Source of the DNA: Methylobacterium brachiatum
GTDB lineage: Bacteria > Pseudomonadota > Alphaproteobacteria > Rhizobiales > Beijerinckiaceae
Direction: 5' to 3'
Assembly: GCF_020523825.1 (NCBI RefSeq)
Contig: NZ_JAJALK010000012.1
Coordinates: 124,001 to 188,000 of the forward strand
Length of the DNA: 64,000 bases
Made by a program: the position numbers and the translations under genes. The notes below the pieces were generated by a model. The model had not been told where the DNA came from. It did no database searches and saw nothing but the letters and a program-made list of their open reading frames with translations. This document shows positions 51,081 to 59,585 of this stretch, in pieces; the stretch's first letter is position 1, and each line of letters opens with the position of its first letter.

Positions 51081-51638
51081 ATGAAGGTCAGCCGCGAGCA
51101 GATGGGCGAGAACCGGCGTCGGATCCTCGACGCGGCCGGGCGGCTGTTCCGGGACCGCGGCTTCGAGGCCGTGACGGTCGCGGAGGTGATGCGCGAGGCC
51201 GGCCTCACCCATGGCGGGTTCTACGGCCATTTCCGATCGAAGGACGATCTGATCGCCGCCGCGCTGGCCGAGCTCGTCGTGGCCTCGGAGCCGGGGCCCC
51301 TGGCGCTGCCGGCTTTCGCGGCGCGCTATCTCAGTCCCGCCCATCGCGACGATCCGGCGAGCGGCTGCCCGGTGGCGGCGCTCGCCAGCGACACGATCCG
51401 GCAGGCGCCGGAAGCCCGGGCGACGATGACCGAGGGCCTGCGTCGGCAGATCGCCCGGCTCACCGACGGCGCCGCGGAGCCCGAAAGCGCCCGCCAGGCC
51501 GCGATCGGGAGCTGGGCCGCCATGGTCGGGGCGATGATCCTGGCCCGGATGAGCGACGATCCGGCGCTCTCCGACGAGGTCCTGGCGCAGACCCGCGCCT
51601 GGATCGACCGGGCCTCACCCTCCACGCCGGCCGAATAA
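51081..51638 (+). CDS. TetR-family regulator of the SDR gene
   Basis: ATG 51081 (MKVSREQMGENRRRILDAAG) gives 185 residues. The TetR DNA-binding region is AEVMREAGLTHGGFYGHFRS followed by KDDLIAAAL. The C-terminal helices form the ligand domain with LAALASDTIRQ-like core. The frame extends to ATG 51021, but that codon lies within the operator, and homologues of this type usually begin MKVSREQ. The target is probably the divergent SDR gene and itself. Confidence 0.88.
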   Translation: MKVSREQMGENRRRILDAAGRLFRDRGFEAVTVAEVMREAGLTHGGFYGHFRSKDDLIAAALAELVVASEPGPLALPAFAARYLSPAHRDDPASGCPVAALASDTIRQAPEARATMTEGLRRQIARLTDGAAEPESARQAAIGSWAAMVGAMILARMSDDPALSDEVLAQTRAWIDRASPSTPAE

Positions 51639-51776
51639 GCCGGCCCGCGCAGGGGCCGGGATGGGGCACGGGGGCGGCAAGTTCAGCACCCGCTTGCGCC
51701 GCGGGGCCGCATCGATCAGTTTTCAGGCATCCAGCGGGCCCCGAAGCTGGATCTCGAGCAAGAAACCGCCCCGTCC

Positions 51777-52436
51777 GTGCATCTCCTGATCGTCGACGAC
51801 CACCCGCTGTTCCGCGATGCCCTGGCGGCCACGATCCGCCTGGCCCATCCGGACGCCGTCCTGCACGAGGCCGACGGGATCGAGCCCGCCTGCGCGGTGC
51901 TCGCCGAGAACCGCGGCATCGACCTGACGCTGCTCGACCTGTCCATGCGCGGCGTCACCGGCTTCGACGGGCTGATCACGATCCGGGCCCGCTTCCCGCG
52001 CATCCCGATCCTGATCGTGTCCGGCCACGAGGATCCGCGCATCGTCCGCGAGGCCCTGCAGCACGGGGCCGCCGGCTTCGTGCCCAAGGCCATGGACAAG
52101 ACCACCCTGACCCGGGCGATCACCGAGGTGATGAGCGGCGCCCTGTTCCTGCCCCCGGGCCTCGCCGAGGCGAGCGCGCCAGCGCCGCAGGCCAAGAAGA
52201 AGCCCCTGGCCGAGCGCCTCGCCCGGCTCACGCCGCAGCAATTGCGCGTGTTGATGATGATCCGCCAGGGCAAGCTGAACAAGCAGATCGCGCACGAGCT
52301 GCAGGTCGGCGATTCGACCGTGAAGGCCCATGTCTCGGAGATCCTGCGCAAGCTCGAGGTGATCAGCCGGACGCAGATCGTGATCGACACGGCGGCCCTG
52401 GATTTCGACCAGATCCACAACACCCAACCGGCCTGA
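51777..52436 (+). CDS. LuxR/NarL-type response regulator
   Basis: GTG 51777 gives 219 residues. The receiver domain has HLLIVDDHPLFRDALAATIR, the phosphoacceptor D54 in LTLLDLSMRG, the switch ILIVSGHED and the lysine in AGFVPKAM. The GerE helix-turn-helix is LTPQQLRVLMMIRQGKLNKQ with IAHELQVGDSTVKAHVSEIL. No histidine kinase is adjacent, so it is an orphan regulator. It lies 138 bp after the TetR gene. Confidence 0.93.
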   Translation: MHLLIVDDHPLFRDALAATIRLAHPDAVLHEADGIEPACAVLAENRGIDLTLLDLSMRGVTGFDGLITIRARFPRIPILIVSGHEDPRIVREALQHGAAGFVPKAMDKTTLTRAITEVMSGALFLPPGLAEASAPAPQAKKKPLAERLARLTPQQLRVLMMIRQGKLNKQIAHELQVGDSTVKAHVSEILRKLEVISRTQIVIDTAALDFDQIHNTQPA

Positions 52437-52469
52437 CGGGCGGGATTTCGCCGCCGGGACAGAGGCCCG

Positions 52470-53024
52470 TCAGCCGTCCGCCCCGACGAGACGCCCGACC
52501 AGCGCCCGGATTTCGGCGCGGTCCATCGGCGCGACATCCACCGAACGGTGGATCGACAGGCCCTCGATCATGGCGTCCAGCACCTTGGCGGTGTCGGCCG
52601 AGAAGTGCTGCCGCAGGGCCGCGCGGCTCTTCTCCATCCAGCCCTGCATCACCAGGCGCAGCGGCGGATTGCGGGCGGCGAAGGCGTAGAGCTCGTAGCT
52701 CAGCAGCATGGTCCGGGGGGTCGCCCAGCTGTCGTCGACGACGAGGTCGACCACGGCCTCGCAGGCCTCCGCGCGGTTCGAGGCGGCGGCCAGCCGCTCC
52801 GTGAAACGCGCCGAGACCGTGTCGGCCAGAAGGGTGAAGGCCTCGGTCAGCAGCTCGACCAGGCCGGTGAAATGGTAGGTCATCGAACCGAGCGGCACGT
52901 CGGCCGCCGCCGCGACCCGGCGATGCGTCGTCCCGGCGACACCGTGCTCGGCGATCACGTCGAGGGTCGCCTGCACGATGCGGGCGCGGCGGTCCGGGTC
53001 GTAGCGGCGCTGGGACGGGGGCAC
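52470..53024 (-). CDS. TetR-family regulator
   Basis: GTG 53024 follows CCAGGAGTTCCGT and gives 184 residues (MPPSQRRYDPDRRARIVQAT). The helix-turn-helix is THRRVAAAADVPLGSMTYHF. The C-terminal part (TETR_C_17-like) contains MLLSYELYAFAARNPPLRLV and MEKSRAALRQHFS. A 24-bp perfect palindrome lies 54 bp upstream in the gap to the divergent sugar O-acetyltransferase. The longer frame to ATG 53126 would put that palindrome inside the gene, so the GTG is preferred. Confidence 0.88.
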   Translation of the reverse strand: MPPSQRRYDPDRRARIVQATLDVIAEHGVAGTTHRRVAAAADVPLGSMTYHFTGLVELLTEAFTLLADTVSARFTERLAAASNRAEACEAVVDLVVDDSWATPRTMLLSYELYAFAARNPPLRLVMQGWMEKSRAALRQHFSADTAKVLDAMIEGLSIHRSVDVAPMDRAEIRALVGRLVGADG

Positions 53025-53077
53025 ACGGAACTCCTGGAAACGATCATCGCCGCCGGGCGACGGTTGGCATCCGCGTC

Positions 53078-53101
53078 CGATGCGTACATATGTACGCATC
53101 G
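53078..53101. promoter_or_regulatory. 24-bp perfect palindrome, candidate TetR operator
   Basis: The half-site cgatgcgtacat is followed immediately by its exact reverse complement (atgtacgcatcg). It is located between the TetR gene (minus, start 53024) and the acetyltransferase (plus, start 53194). A perfect 24-bp dyad without a spacer is unlikely by chance and is the natural operator for the adjoining TetR protein. Confidence 0.8.
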
Positions 53102-53193
53102 CCGGGAGCGCTGGGAAGCGCCGCACCGGCGCCGATGCGGGTCGACTGGTACCGGCCCCGCATCGATGCAGCGCGAAGACCGGGAGGATGCCG

Positions 53194-53781
53194 ATGCGGA
53201 CCGAGCGTGAGAAGATGCTGGCGGGCGAGCTTTACGACGCGCTCGACCCGGAGCTGGTCGCGGCCCGCGCCCGGGTCCGGGATCTCTGCCAGGCGCTCAA
53301 CGCCACGCGCGATGCCGAGGAGGACCGCCGCCGGGACCTGTGCACGCAGATCTTCGGGGCGGGCGGCGACACGGTGTGGATGCAGCCGCCGTTCTTCTGC
53401 GACTACGGATCGAATATCGAGCTCGGCGAGCGGGTCTATTTCAATTTCAACTGCGTGGTCCTCGATGTCTGCCGGGTTCGGATCGGCAGCTTCACGCTGT
53501 TCGGCCCGGCCGTTCAGATCCTGACACCGCTCCACCCGTTCAACGCCGCGCTGCGGCGGGTGCAGGAATACGGCAAGCCGATCGAGATCGGCTCGGACGT
53601 CTGGGTCGGCGGCGGCGCCCTGATCCTGCCCGGCGTGACCATCGGCTCCCGCACCGTCATCGGCGCGGGCAGCGTCGTCACCCGCGACATCCCGGACGGG
53701 GTGCTGGCCGCCGGGAATCCCTGTCGGGTCATCCGCCCGATCAGCGACGACGAGCGGCAATCCTACGGCTCCGCGCCCTGA
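53194..53781 (+). CDS. Maltose O-acetyltransferase-like sugar acetyltransferase
   Basis: ATG 53194 with GGGAGG 6 bases upstream gives 195 residues (MRTEREKMLAGELYDALDPE). The N-terminal maltose-acetyltransferase helix (about 1-60) precedes a left-handed beta helix of hexapeptide repeats: FFCDYGSNIELGERVYFNFN, GKPIEIGSDVWVGGGALILP, GVTIGSRTVIGAGSVVTRDI and ANPCRVI-like GNPCRVIRPI. The catalytic His is in LTPLHPFNA. It transfers acetyl from acetyl-CoA to sugars or xenobiotic-like hydroxyls. A TetR gene and palindrome lie divergently. Confidence 0.92.
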   Translation: MRTEREKMLAGELYDALDPELVAARARVRDLCQALNATRDAEEDRRRDLCTQIFGAGGDTVWMQPPFFCDYGSNIELGERVYFNFNCVVLDVCRVRIGSFTLFGPAVQILTPLHPFNAALRRVQEYGKPIEIGSDVWVGGGALILPGVTIGSRTVIGAGSVVTRDIPDGVLAAGNPCRVIRPISDDERQSYGSAP

Positions 53782-54020
53782 CGCGTGACGTCCGCCGCTC
53801 TTCCGGACGCCCGAAGCACTGAAGGAATCCGGGTACGGCGCGAGCGGGTTGGAGCGATCCCACCCGCGCAATCAGCCCGGTGACAAGGAGCGGTCGCAAT
53901 CGCCGAAGCATAAGGAAGCGCTTTCGGGCGATTCCCGGCGGCGACGGGAGCCGGCATGCAGTCGCCGCAATCCTGGGTTTACCAAACTCGTTCGCATGCA
54001 AATCGATATGATGCTATCTA

Positions 54021-54036
54021 TAAGCTTACGAGCTTA
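54021..54036. promoter_or_regulatory. MarR-type operator candidate
   Basis: TAAGCT-tacg-AGCTTA is a perfect 6-4-6 dyad, 53 bp before the MarR gene, in an AT-rich promoter-like stretch (TATGATGCTATCTATAAGC). Its position and form suit autoregulation by the adjacent MarR protein. The rest of the 308-bp gap from 53782 shows nothing else recognisable. Confidence 0.6.
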
Positions 54037-54089
54037 ACCACCCGCGATCGCCTCGTCGTGGGCCTCGTCGTGGCGGGAGACCCGGCCCC

Positions 54090-54575
54090 ATGCCGATCGC
54101 GGATGATCCCGAGGCGCAGATGCGTCTGCGGCAAGCCTATACCCATGCCCTGCAGACCGGTGCCCGCACCTGGCGGCGCGCCGCCAACGCGGTCGCGGAG
54201 GTGCACGGCCTGTCCGACGCCACCGCGTATCCCCTGGTGATGATCGGGCGGCTGGCCGGCGAGCCGCGCCAGAACGCCCTGGCGGAGGCGGTGGGGATCG
54301 AGGGTCCGTCGCTGGTGCGGCTCCTCGACCAGCTGACCGCCGCCGGGCTGGTGGTGCGCCGCGAGGACCCGTCCGACCGGCGCGCGAAGGTGATCGCGCT
54401 GACGGCGAGCGGGCGCGCGATGGTGGCGCAGATCGAGACCGAGCTCGCCACCCTGCGGGCGCGCCTCTTCGCCGAGATCAGCGCCGCGGATCTGGAGGCG
54501 AGCCTCCGGGTCTTCGCGGCGCTCCAGGCCCATATCCGCGATCCCGGCGAGACGACGCGGGAGTCGGCGGCGTGA
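54090..54575 (+). CDS. MarR-family regulator of the efflux operon
   Basis: The 161-residue product has a winged-helix core: YPLVMIGRLAGEPRQNALAE, GIEGPSLVRLLDQLTAAGLV and the wing VRREDPSDRRAKVIALTASG. The N-terminal helix LRQAYTHALQTGARTWRRAA supports dimerisation. Its stop overlaps the FUSC start (GTGA), so it is the first gene of a four-gene operon. It is likely a ligand-released repressor of an aromatic-acid pump, by analogy with emrR/slyA-type contexts. Confidence 0.92.
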   Translation: MPIADDPEAQMRLRQAYTHALQTGARTWRRAANAVAEVHGLSDATAYPLVMIGRLAGEPRQNALAEAVGIEGPSLVRLLDQLTAAGLVVRREDPSDRRAKVIALTASGRAMVAQIETELATLRARLFAEISAADLEASLRVFAALQAHIRDPGETTRESAA

Positions 54576-56608
54576 CCCTTCCCGGATGGCGTGACTGGGC
54601 CTTCGCCCTCAAGACCTGCGCGGCGGCTCTACTCGCCCTGTTCCTGGCTCTCTGGATCGACCTGCCGCGGCCCTATTGGGCGGTGGGCACGGTCTACATC
54701 ACCAGCCAGGTCCTGTCGGGAGCGACGCGGTCGAAGGCGATCTACCGGGTCTGCGGCACCGTGCTCGGCGCCGCGATGACCGTCGTCCTGGTGCCGAACC
54801 TGGTGAACGCCCCGATCCTGCTCAGCCTCGCCATCGCGCTCTGGGTCGCGCTCTGCCTCTACGTCGCCATCCTCGACCGGACGCCGGCGAGCTACCTGCC
54901 GATGCTGGCCGGCTACACCGCGGCCCTGATCGGCTTTCCCGCGGTCGACGACCCGGGGACGATCTTCGACACCGCCGTGGCCCGCGCGGAGGAGATCTCC
55001 CTGGGCATCCTCTGTGCCGGCCTCGCCGCCACGCTGGTCCTGCCGCAATCGGCCGCGCCGGTCATCGCCGGCCGCCTCGACCTCTGGCTGGCGGAGGCGC
55101 GGGAATGGACGCTCGCCGCGCTGAACGGCGCCCGCGCCCCGCAGGCCGGCGACGACAGCCGGGCCCGGCGCCTGCGCCTCGCCTCGGACGCCATCGCCCT
55201 GGACGGGCTCGGGCTCGCCTTGCGCAACGAGGCGAGCGGCGCCGAGCGCGCCGCCGCCGCCTTCGCGCCGTTGCGCCAGCACATGCTGATGGTCCTGCCG
55301 ATCGTCGCCGCGCTGGCGGACCGCGTCCGCGCCCTCGACCGGGCCGGCGCCCTGCCGGCGCGGGTCCGGGCGCTCCTATCGGACATCGCACTTTGGCTGG
55401 CGGGGGAGGGGGATTGTGCCGCCGAGGCCGCGCGGCTGCGCGAGCGGGTCGACGCGGTCGAGCCGTCGCTGGGCCGTGCCCCGGACTGGAACACGCTGCT
55501 GCTCGCGAGCCTGACAGCGCGGCTGCGCGACGTGATCGACCTGCGGCTCGATCTCCGGGCGCTGCGCGGTCACCTCATAGCCGGAACGAAGCCGACGCCG
55601 CTGGCCTTCACCTACACGGCGCAGGTCCATCGCGTCCGGCATCGGGATCACGGGCTGGCGGCGCTCTCGGCCTTCGGGGCCTTCGCCAGCATCCTGGTCT
55701 GCTGCGCGGTCTGGATCGGCACCGGCTGGCCCGACGGGTCCGCGGCACCGATGATGGCGGCGGTGACCTGCTGCCTGTTCGCCGCCCTGGACGATCCGGC
55801 CCAGCCGATCCTCGGCTTCGCCAACTCGGCCATCGTCGGCGCGCTCGTCGCCGGCTTCTACCTGTTCGCGGTCCTGCCGGTGGTGACCACCTACGAGATG
55901 CTCGCCCTGGCGCTCGCCCCGCCGCTGATCCTCTGCGGGCTGATGATGACCCAGCCCCGGACGATGCCCATGGGGATGGGCGCGGCGGTGAACGGCGCGA
56001 CCCTGATCGCGCTCCAGAACGGCTACACCGGCGAGTTCGCGCCCTTCGCCAATTCGGTGCTCGCCTCGGTGGCCGGGATGTGGATCGCGGCCGTCGTGAT
56101 CCGGCTGGTCCGGTCCCTCGGGGCGGGCCGGATCGCCCGCCGGCTGCTGCGGATCAACCGGCGCAGCCTGGCCACGGCCGCCGAGGGCGGCGGCGCGGGG
56201 CACGGCCTCGAACTCGCCGCCCTGATGCTCGACCGGGTCGGCCTGATCGCGCCGCGTCTGGCCGCGATCCCGGCGGACGATGCCGCGGCGGCCGGCGACC
56301 TGCTGGCGGATGTCCGGGTGGGCATCAACCTGGTCGAGGTCCGGCGGGTCCGGCGGCGCCTCGCTGGCGCCGCGCGCCGCGGCATCGACGAGGTCCTCGC
56401 CCTGGTCGCGCGGCAGACACGAAGCCGTTCGGCCGTCCCCGGCCCCGACCTGCTTTCCGCCCTCGATGCCGGGCTCGACGCCGTCGCGGCCGCCGCGGAC
56501 TCGCCCGAGCGCAGGGCCGCGCTGATCGGCCTGACCGGCCTGCGCCGGGGCCTCTTCCCCGACGCGCCGGCCTATCGGGCCCCGGCCCCCCAGGAGATCG
56601 CGGCATGA
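54572..56608 (+). CDS. FUSC-family aromatic acid exporter (AaeB-like)
   Basis: GTG 54572 gives 678 residues. Two sets of membrane segments (N-terminal half: FALKTCAAALLALFLALWID onward; second half: LAALSAFGAFASILVCCAVW) flank a large cytoplasmic domain. The start RDWAFALKTCAAALLALFLA and PRPYWAVGTVYITSQ are typical of FUSC/AaeB. Such proteins form the inner-membrane pump with an HlyD-type periplasmic protein to export p-hydroxybenzoate-like acids. It overlaps the MarR and DUF1656 genes by 4 bp each. Confidence 0.93.
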   Translation: MTLPGWRDWAFALKTCAAALLALFLALWIDLPRPYWAVGTVYITSQVLSGATRSKAIYRVCGTVLGAAMTVVLVPNLVNAPILLSLAIALWVALCLYVAILDRTPASYLPMLAGYTAALIGFPAVDDPGTIFDTAVARAEEISLGILCAGLAATLVLPQSAAPVIAGRLDLWLAEAREWTLAALNGARAPQAGDDSRARRLRLASDAIALDGLGLALRNEASGAERAAAAFAPLRQHMLMVLPIVAALADRVRALDRAGALPARVRALLSDIALWLAGEGDCAAEAARLRERVDAVEPSLGRAPDWNTLLLASLTARLRDVIDLRLDLRALRGHLIAGTKPTPLAFTYTAQVHRVRHRDHGLAALSAFGAFASILVCCAVWIGTGWPDGSAAPMMAAVTCCLFAALDDPAQPILGFANSAIVGALVAGFYLFAVLPVVTTYEMLALALAPPLILCGLMMTQPRTMPMGMGAAVNGATLIALQNGYTGEFAPFANSVLASVAGMWIAAVVIRLVRSLGAGRIARRLLRINRRSLATAAEGGGAGHGLELAALMLDRVGLIAPRLAAIPADDAAAAGDLLADVRVGINLVEVRRVRRRLAGAARRGIDEVLALVARQTRSRSAVPGPDLLSALDAGLDAVAAAADSPERRAALIGLTGLRRGLFPDAPAYRAPAPQEIAA

Positions 56609-56814
56609 GGGGCGAATTCGATCTCTACGGCGTGTTCGTGCCGACCCTGGCCCTGTGGATGGTCGCAGCCTTCCTGCTCAGCGTGCCCGTGCGCCGCCTG
56701 CTCGCGGCCACTGGCTTCTACCGCCTAGTCTGGCACCGGCCGCTCTTCGACCTCGCCCTCTACGTCCTGCTTCTCGGGGGCGTGATCGCCCTCGCCCATC
56801 GGATCCTGTCATGA
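56605..56814 (+). CDS. DUF1656 small membrane protein
   Basis: The 69-residue product (MRGEFDLYGVFVPTLALWMV) has two membrane segments (FVPTLALWMVAAFLLSV and LALYVLLLGGVIALA) and matches DUF1656/AaeX-type proteins that lie between FUSC and HlyD genes in such operons. The role is unknown but always tied to the pump. ATGA overlaps with both neighbours show strict operon structure. Confidence 0.93.
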   Translation: MRGEFDLYGVFVPTLALWMVAAFLLSVPVRRLLAATGFYRLVWHRPLFDLALYVLLLGGVIALAHRILS

Positions 56815-57743
56815 CCCGCCTGCTCTCCCTCGTCGGCCGCCTCGCTGTCACGCTCGGCATGGTCGCCGCGGCGGCGATCGTCGGCCTCGCCCTATGGGAT
56901 TATTACATGAACGCCCCCTGGACCCGGGACGGGCGGGTGCGGGCCGACGTGGTCGCGGTGGCGCCCGACGTGTCCGGCCTTGTCACCGAGGTGCTGGTCG
57001 AGGACAACCAGAACGTCCGCAAGGGCGACGTGCTGTTCCGGATCGACCCGGACCGCTTCCGTCTCGGCCTGCGCCAGGCCGAGGCGCTGGTGGAGGGCCG
57101 CAAGGCCATGGCGGAGCAGGCCGCGGCCGACTACGCCCGGTACAACAAGCTCAGCGACGCGGCCGTCTCGCAGCAGAAGGTCGAGGCCGCCCGGGCCACC
57201 GACCTCAACGCCAAGGCCGCCTACGAGCAGGCCGTAGCCGACCGCGACCTCGCCAAGCTCAACCTGGAGCGGTCGGCGGTGCGCGCCTCGGTCAACGGCC
57301 GGATCGCCAACATGGAGTTGCGCCCCGGCGCCTACGTCACCACCGGCCGGGGCGTGATGGCGCTGATCGACCGCGACACCCTTCGGGTCGAGGGCTATTT
57401 CGAGGAAACCAAGCTGCCGCGCATCCGCGTCGGCGCCCCGGTGACGATCCAGCTCATGGGCGAGGGCGCCCCGCTGCGCGGCCATGTCGAGAGCATCGCC
57501 GGGGGCATCGCCGAGACCGGCCGGACCGACGGCTCGAACCTGCTGGCCAGCGTCAACCCGACCTTCGCCTGGGTGCGGCTCGCCCAGCGCATCCCGGTGC
57601 GGATCGCGCTCGACGGCGCGGCGAGCGATCCCCGCCTCGTCAGCGGCCGCACCGCCACCGTGGCGATCACCCCGGCGGACGGCAAACCCGACCCGAGCCT
57701 GCGCTGGCCCTGGACCGGGTGGCGCGCGGCGCTGGCCCGCTGA
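56811..57743 (+). CDS. HlyD-family periplasmic adaptor (AaeA-like)
   Basis: ATG 56811 gives 310 residues: an N-terminal membrane anchor (VTLGMVAAAAIVGLALWDYY), a biotinyl-lipoyl-like domain (NVRKGDVLFRIDPDRFRLGL), a coiled coil (AEALVEGRKAMAEQAAADYA), and a beta-barrel (YFEETKLPRIRVGAPVTIQL). The family links the inner-membrane FUSC pump to an outer-membrane channel. It overlaps the DUF1656 gene by 4 bp; no outer-membrane gene is in the operon, so a shared channel is presumed. Confidence 0.95.
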   Translation: MTRLLSLVGRLAVTLGMVAAAAIVGLALWDYYMNAPWTRDGRVRADVVAVAPDVSGLVTEVLVEDNQNVRKGDVLFRIDPDRFRLGLRQAEALVEGRKAMAEQAAADYARYNKLSDAAVSQQKVEAARATDLNAKAAYEQAVADRDLAKLNLERSAVRASVNGRIANMELRPGAYVTTGRGVMALIDRDTLRVEGYFEETKLPRIRVGAPVTIQLMGEGAPLRGHVESIAGGIAETGRTDGSNLLASVNPTFAWVRLAQRIPVRIALDGAASDPRLVSGRTATVAITPADGKPDPSLRWPWTGWRAALAR

Positions 57744-57808
57744 ACCATTCCGCCGGCGCCGGGGTTTGCCTCCCACGGGATCCGAGCGATCCAGCCAGAG
57801 GACCACCC

Positions 57809-58066
57809 ATGCCGAAGACCACACTCGCCCTCGCTGCCGCCCTGACGCTGGCGCTCTCCGGAGCGGCGCTGGCCCAGGCCCCGACCACCGGCGGCGCCGG
57901 GCAGGGCAACGTGAACAAGTCCGGCGCCGTGGGCGGCACCGGGCAGGGTTCCCTGGAACAGACCGCCCCGGCCCGTCCGGGCGCGACGACCGGTTCCACC
58001 ACCGCCCCGCGGACCGGCACGCCCGGCGCGCCCGCCGGCGGCAGCACGGCGCCGAGCGCCCGCTGA
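57809..58066 (+). CDS. Small secreted low-complexity protein
   Basis: The 85-residue product has a Sec signal (MPKTTLALAAALTLALSGAA LAQA, cleaved after AQA) and a Gly/Thr/Pro/Ala-rich mature part (GGAGQGNVNKSGAVGGTGQG). No domain is recognisable. AGAGGACCACCC before the ATG serves as ribosome-binding site. It lies 65 bp after the efflux operon and ahead of a strong hairpin. Confidence 0.65.
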   Translation: MPKTTLALAAALTLALSGAALAQAPTTGGAGQGNVNKSGAVGGTGQGSLEQTAPARPGATTGSTTAPRTGTPGAPAGGSTAPSAR

Positions 58067-58076
58067 GCCTGACCGG

Positions 58077-58104
58077 GCCGATCCCGGGTGCGCCCGGGAT
58101 CGGC
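58077..58104. terminator. Bidirectional terminator hairpin
   Basis: GCCGATCCCGGG-tgcg-CCCGGGATCGGC is a perfect 12-bp stem with a 4-base loop. It lies 10 bp after the small secreted protein gene and 8 bp from the end of the convergent dehydrogenase gene. The very stable stem without a long U tract fits terminators of high-G+C genomes. Confidence 0.7.
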
Positions 58105-58112
58105 GTTCCGGC

Positions 58113-59585
58113 TCAGGCGCCGAGGCCGCCGACGCAGAGGTACTTGGTGTTCAGGTAATCCTCGATGCCCTGGTAGGAGCCCTCGCGGCCGAGGCCGGAT
58201 TCCTTAACGCCGCCGAAGGGCGCCACCTCGGTGGTGATGATGCCCTCGTTGATCCCGACCATGCCGTATTCCAGCGCCTCGGCGACCCGGAAGGTCCGGC
58301 CGAGGTCGCGGGTGTAGAAGTAGCAGGCCAGGCCGAACTCGGTGTCGTTGGCCATGCGGATCGCCTCCGCCTCGTCGCGGAACCGGAACAGCGGCGCCAG
58401 CGGCCCGAAGGTCTCCTCCCGGGCCACCGCCATGTCGGGGGTCGCGCCGGTGATCACGGTCGGCTCGAAGAACTGGCCGCCCAGCGCGTGGCGATGCCCG
58501 CCCGCGACCACCCGGCCGCCCTTCTCGACGGCGTCGCGGATATGGGCCTCGGTCTTCTCCACGGCCGCCATGTCGATCAGCGGCCCCTGGGCGACGCCGT
58601 CCTCGACGCCGTTGCCGACCTTCAGGCGGTTGGCCGCCTCGGCCATCTTGTCCGCGAAGGCGTCGTAGATCCCGTCCTGCACCAGGAAGCGGTTGGTGCA
58701 GATGCAGGTCTGGCCGGAATTGCGGTACTTGGCGAGCATCGCCCCGGCCACCGCCCGGTCGAGGTCGGCGTCGTCGAACACGATGAACGGCGCGTTGCCG
58801 CCCAATTCCATCGAGACCTTTTTCACCGTGTGCGAGGCCTGCTCCAGCAGCACCTTGCCGACCTCGGTCGAGCCGGTGAACGTGATCTTCTTCACCAGCG
58901 GGTTGCCGGTCATCTCGCCGCCGATGGCCCGGGCCGAGCCGGTGAGGATGCTGACCGTCCCGGCCGGGAAGCCGGCCTTCTCGCACAGCACGCCCCAGGC
59001 GAGGCCGGAGAGCGGGGTCTGCGAGGCCGGCTTGATCACGATCGGGCAGCCGGCCGCGAGCGCCGGCGCGATCTTGCGGGCGATCATCGAGGACGGAAAG
59101 TTCCACGGGGTGATCGCCGCGACCACGCCCACGGGCTCCTTGGTCACGAGGATCTTGCGGTCGCCCCACGGGGAGGGGATCACGTCGCCGTAGACGCGCC
59201 GCGCCTCCTCGGCGAACCACAGCACGTAGGCCGCCGACATCGCGACCTCGCCGCGGGATTCGGTCAGCGACTTGCCCTGCTCGGCGGTGAGGATCTGGGC
59301 CAGGTCCTCCTGATTCTCGGTGACGAGGGCGGCGAGCTTGCGCAGCAGCACGGCGCGCTCGTTGGCGGTCTTGGCGCGCCAGGCCGGGTAGGCCGCGTGA
59401 GCGGCCTTGATCGCTTGGGCCGTCTCCTCGGCGCCGGCATTCGGCACCCGGGCGATCACGGCGCCGGTGGCCGGGTTGGTGACGTCGATCGTGCCGGACC
59501 CGGCCTTCGACCATTCCCCGCCGATCAGGCAGGATTCGACCAGGAGGCTGCGGTCCTTCAGGGTGAGTGTGTCGGACTCAGGCAT
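58113..59585 (-). CDS. gabD: Aldehyde dehydrogenase, succinate-semialdehyde type
   Basis: The 490-residue product closely follows GabD-type enzymes: ITPWNFPSSMIARKIAPALA, GCPIVIKPASQTPLSGLAW, ITFTGSTEVGKVLL, KKVSMELGGNAPFIVFDDAD (catalytic Glu), NSGQTCICTNRFLVQDGIYD (catalytic Cys) and GLGREGSYQGIEDYLNTKYL. GabD oxidises succinate semialdehyde to succinate with NAD(P). Its ATG overlaps the end of the CoA-transferase gene by 8 bp (ATGCCTGA), so they are coupled. With that partner the substrate might be a C4 or C5 semialdehyde from hydroxyacid degradation. Confidence 0.9.
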   Translation of the reverse strand: MPESDTLTLKDRSLLVESCLIGGEWSKAGSGTIDVTNPATGAVIARVPNAGAEETAQAIKAAHAAYPAWRAKTANERAVLLRKLAALVTENQEDLAQILTAEQGKSLTESRGEVAMSAAYVLWFAEEARRVYGDVIPSPWGDRKILVTKEPVGVVAAITPWNFPSSMIARKIAPALAAGCPIVIKPASQTPLSGLAWGVLCEKAGFPAGTVSILTGSARAIGGEMTGNPLVKKITFTGSTEVGKVLLEQASHTVKKVSMELGGNAPFIVFDDADLDRAVAGAMLAKYRNSGQTCICTNRFLVQDGIYDAFADKMAEAANRLKVGNGVEDGVAQGPLIDMAAVEKTEAHIRDAVEKGGRVVAGGHRHALGGQFFEPTVITGATPDMAVAREETFGPLAPLFRFRDEAEAIRMANDTEFGLACYFYTRDLGRTFRVAEALEYGMVGINEGIITTEVAPFGGVKESGLGREGSYQGIEDYLNTKYLCVGGLGA

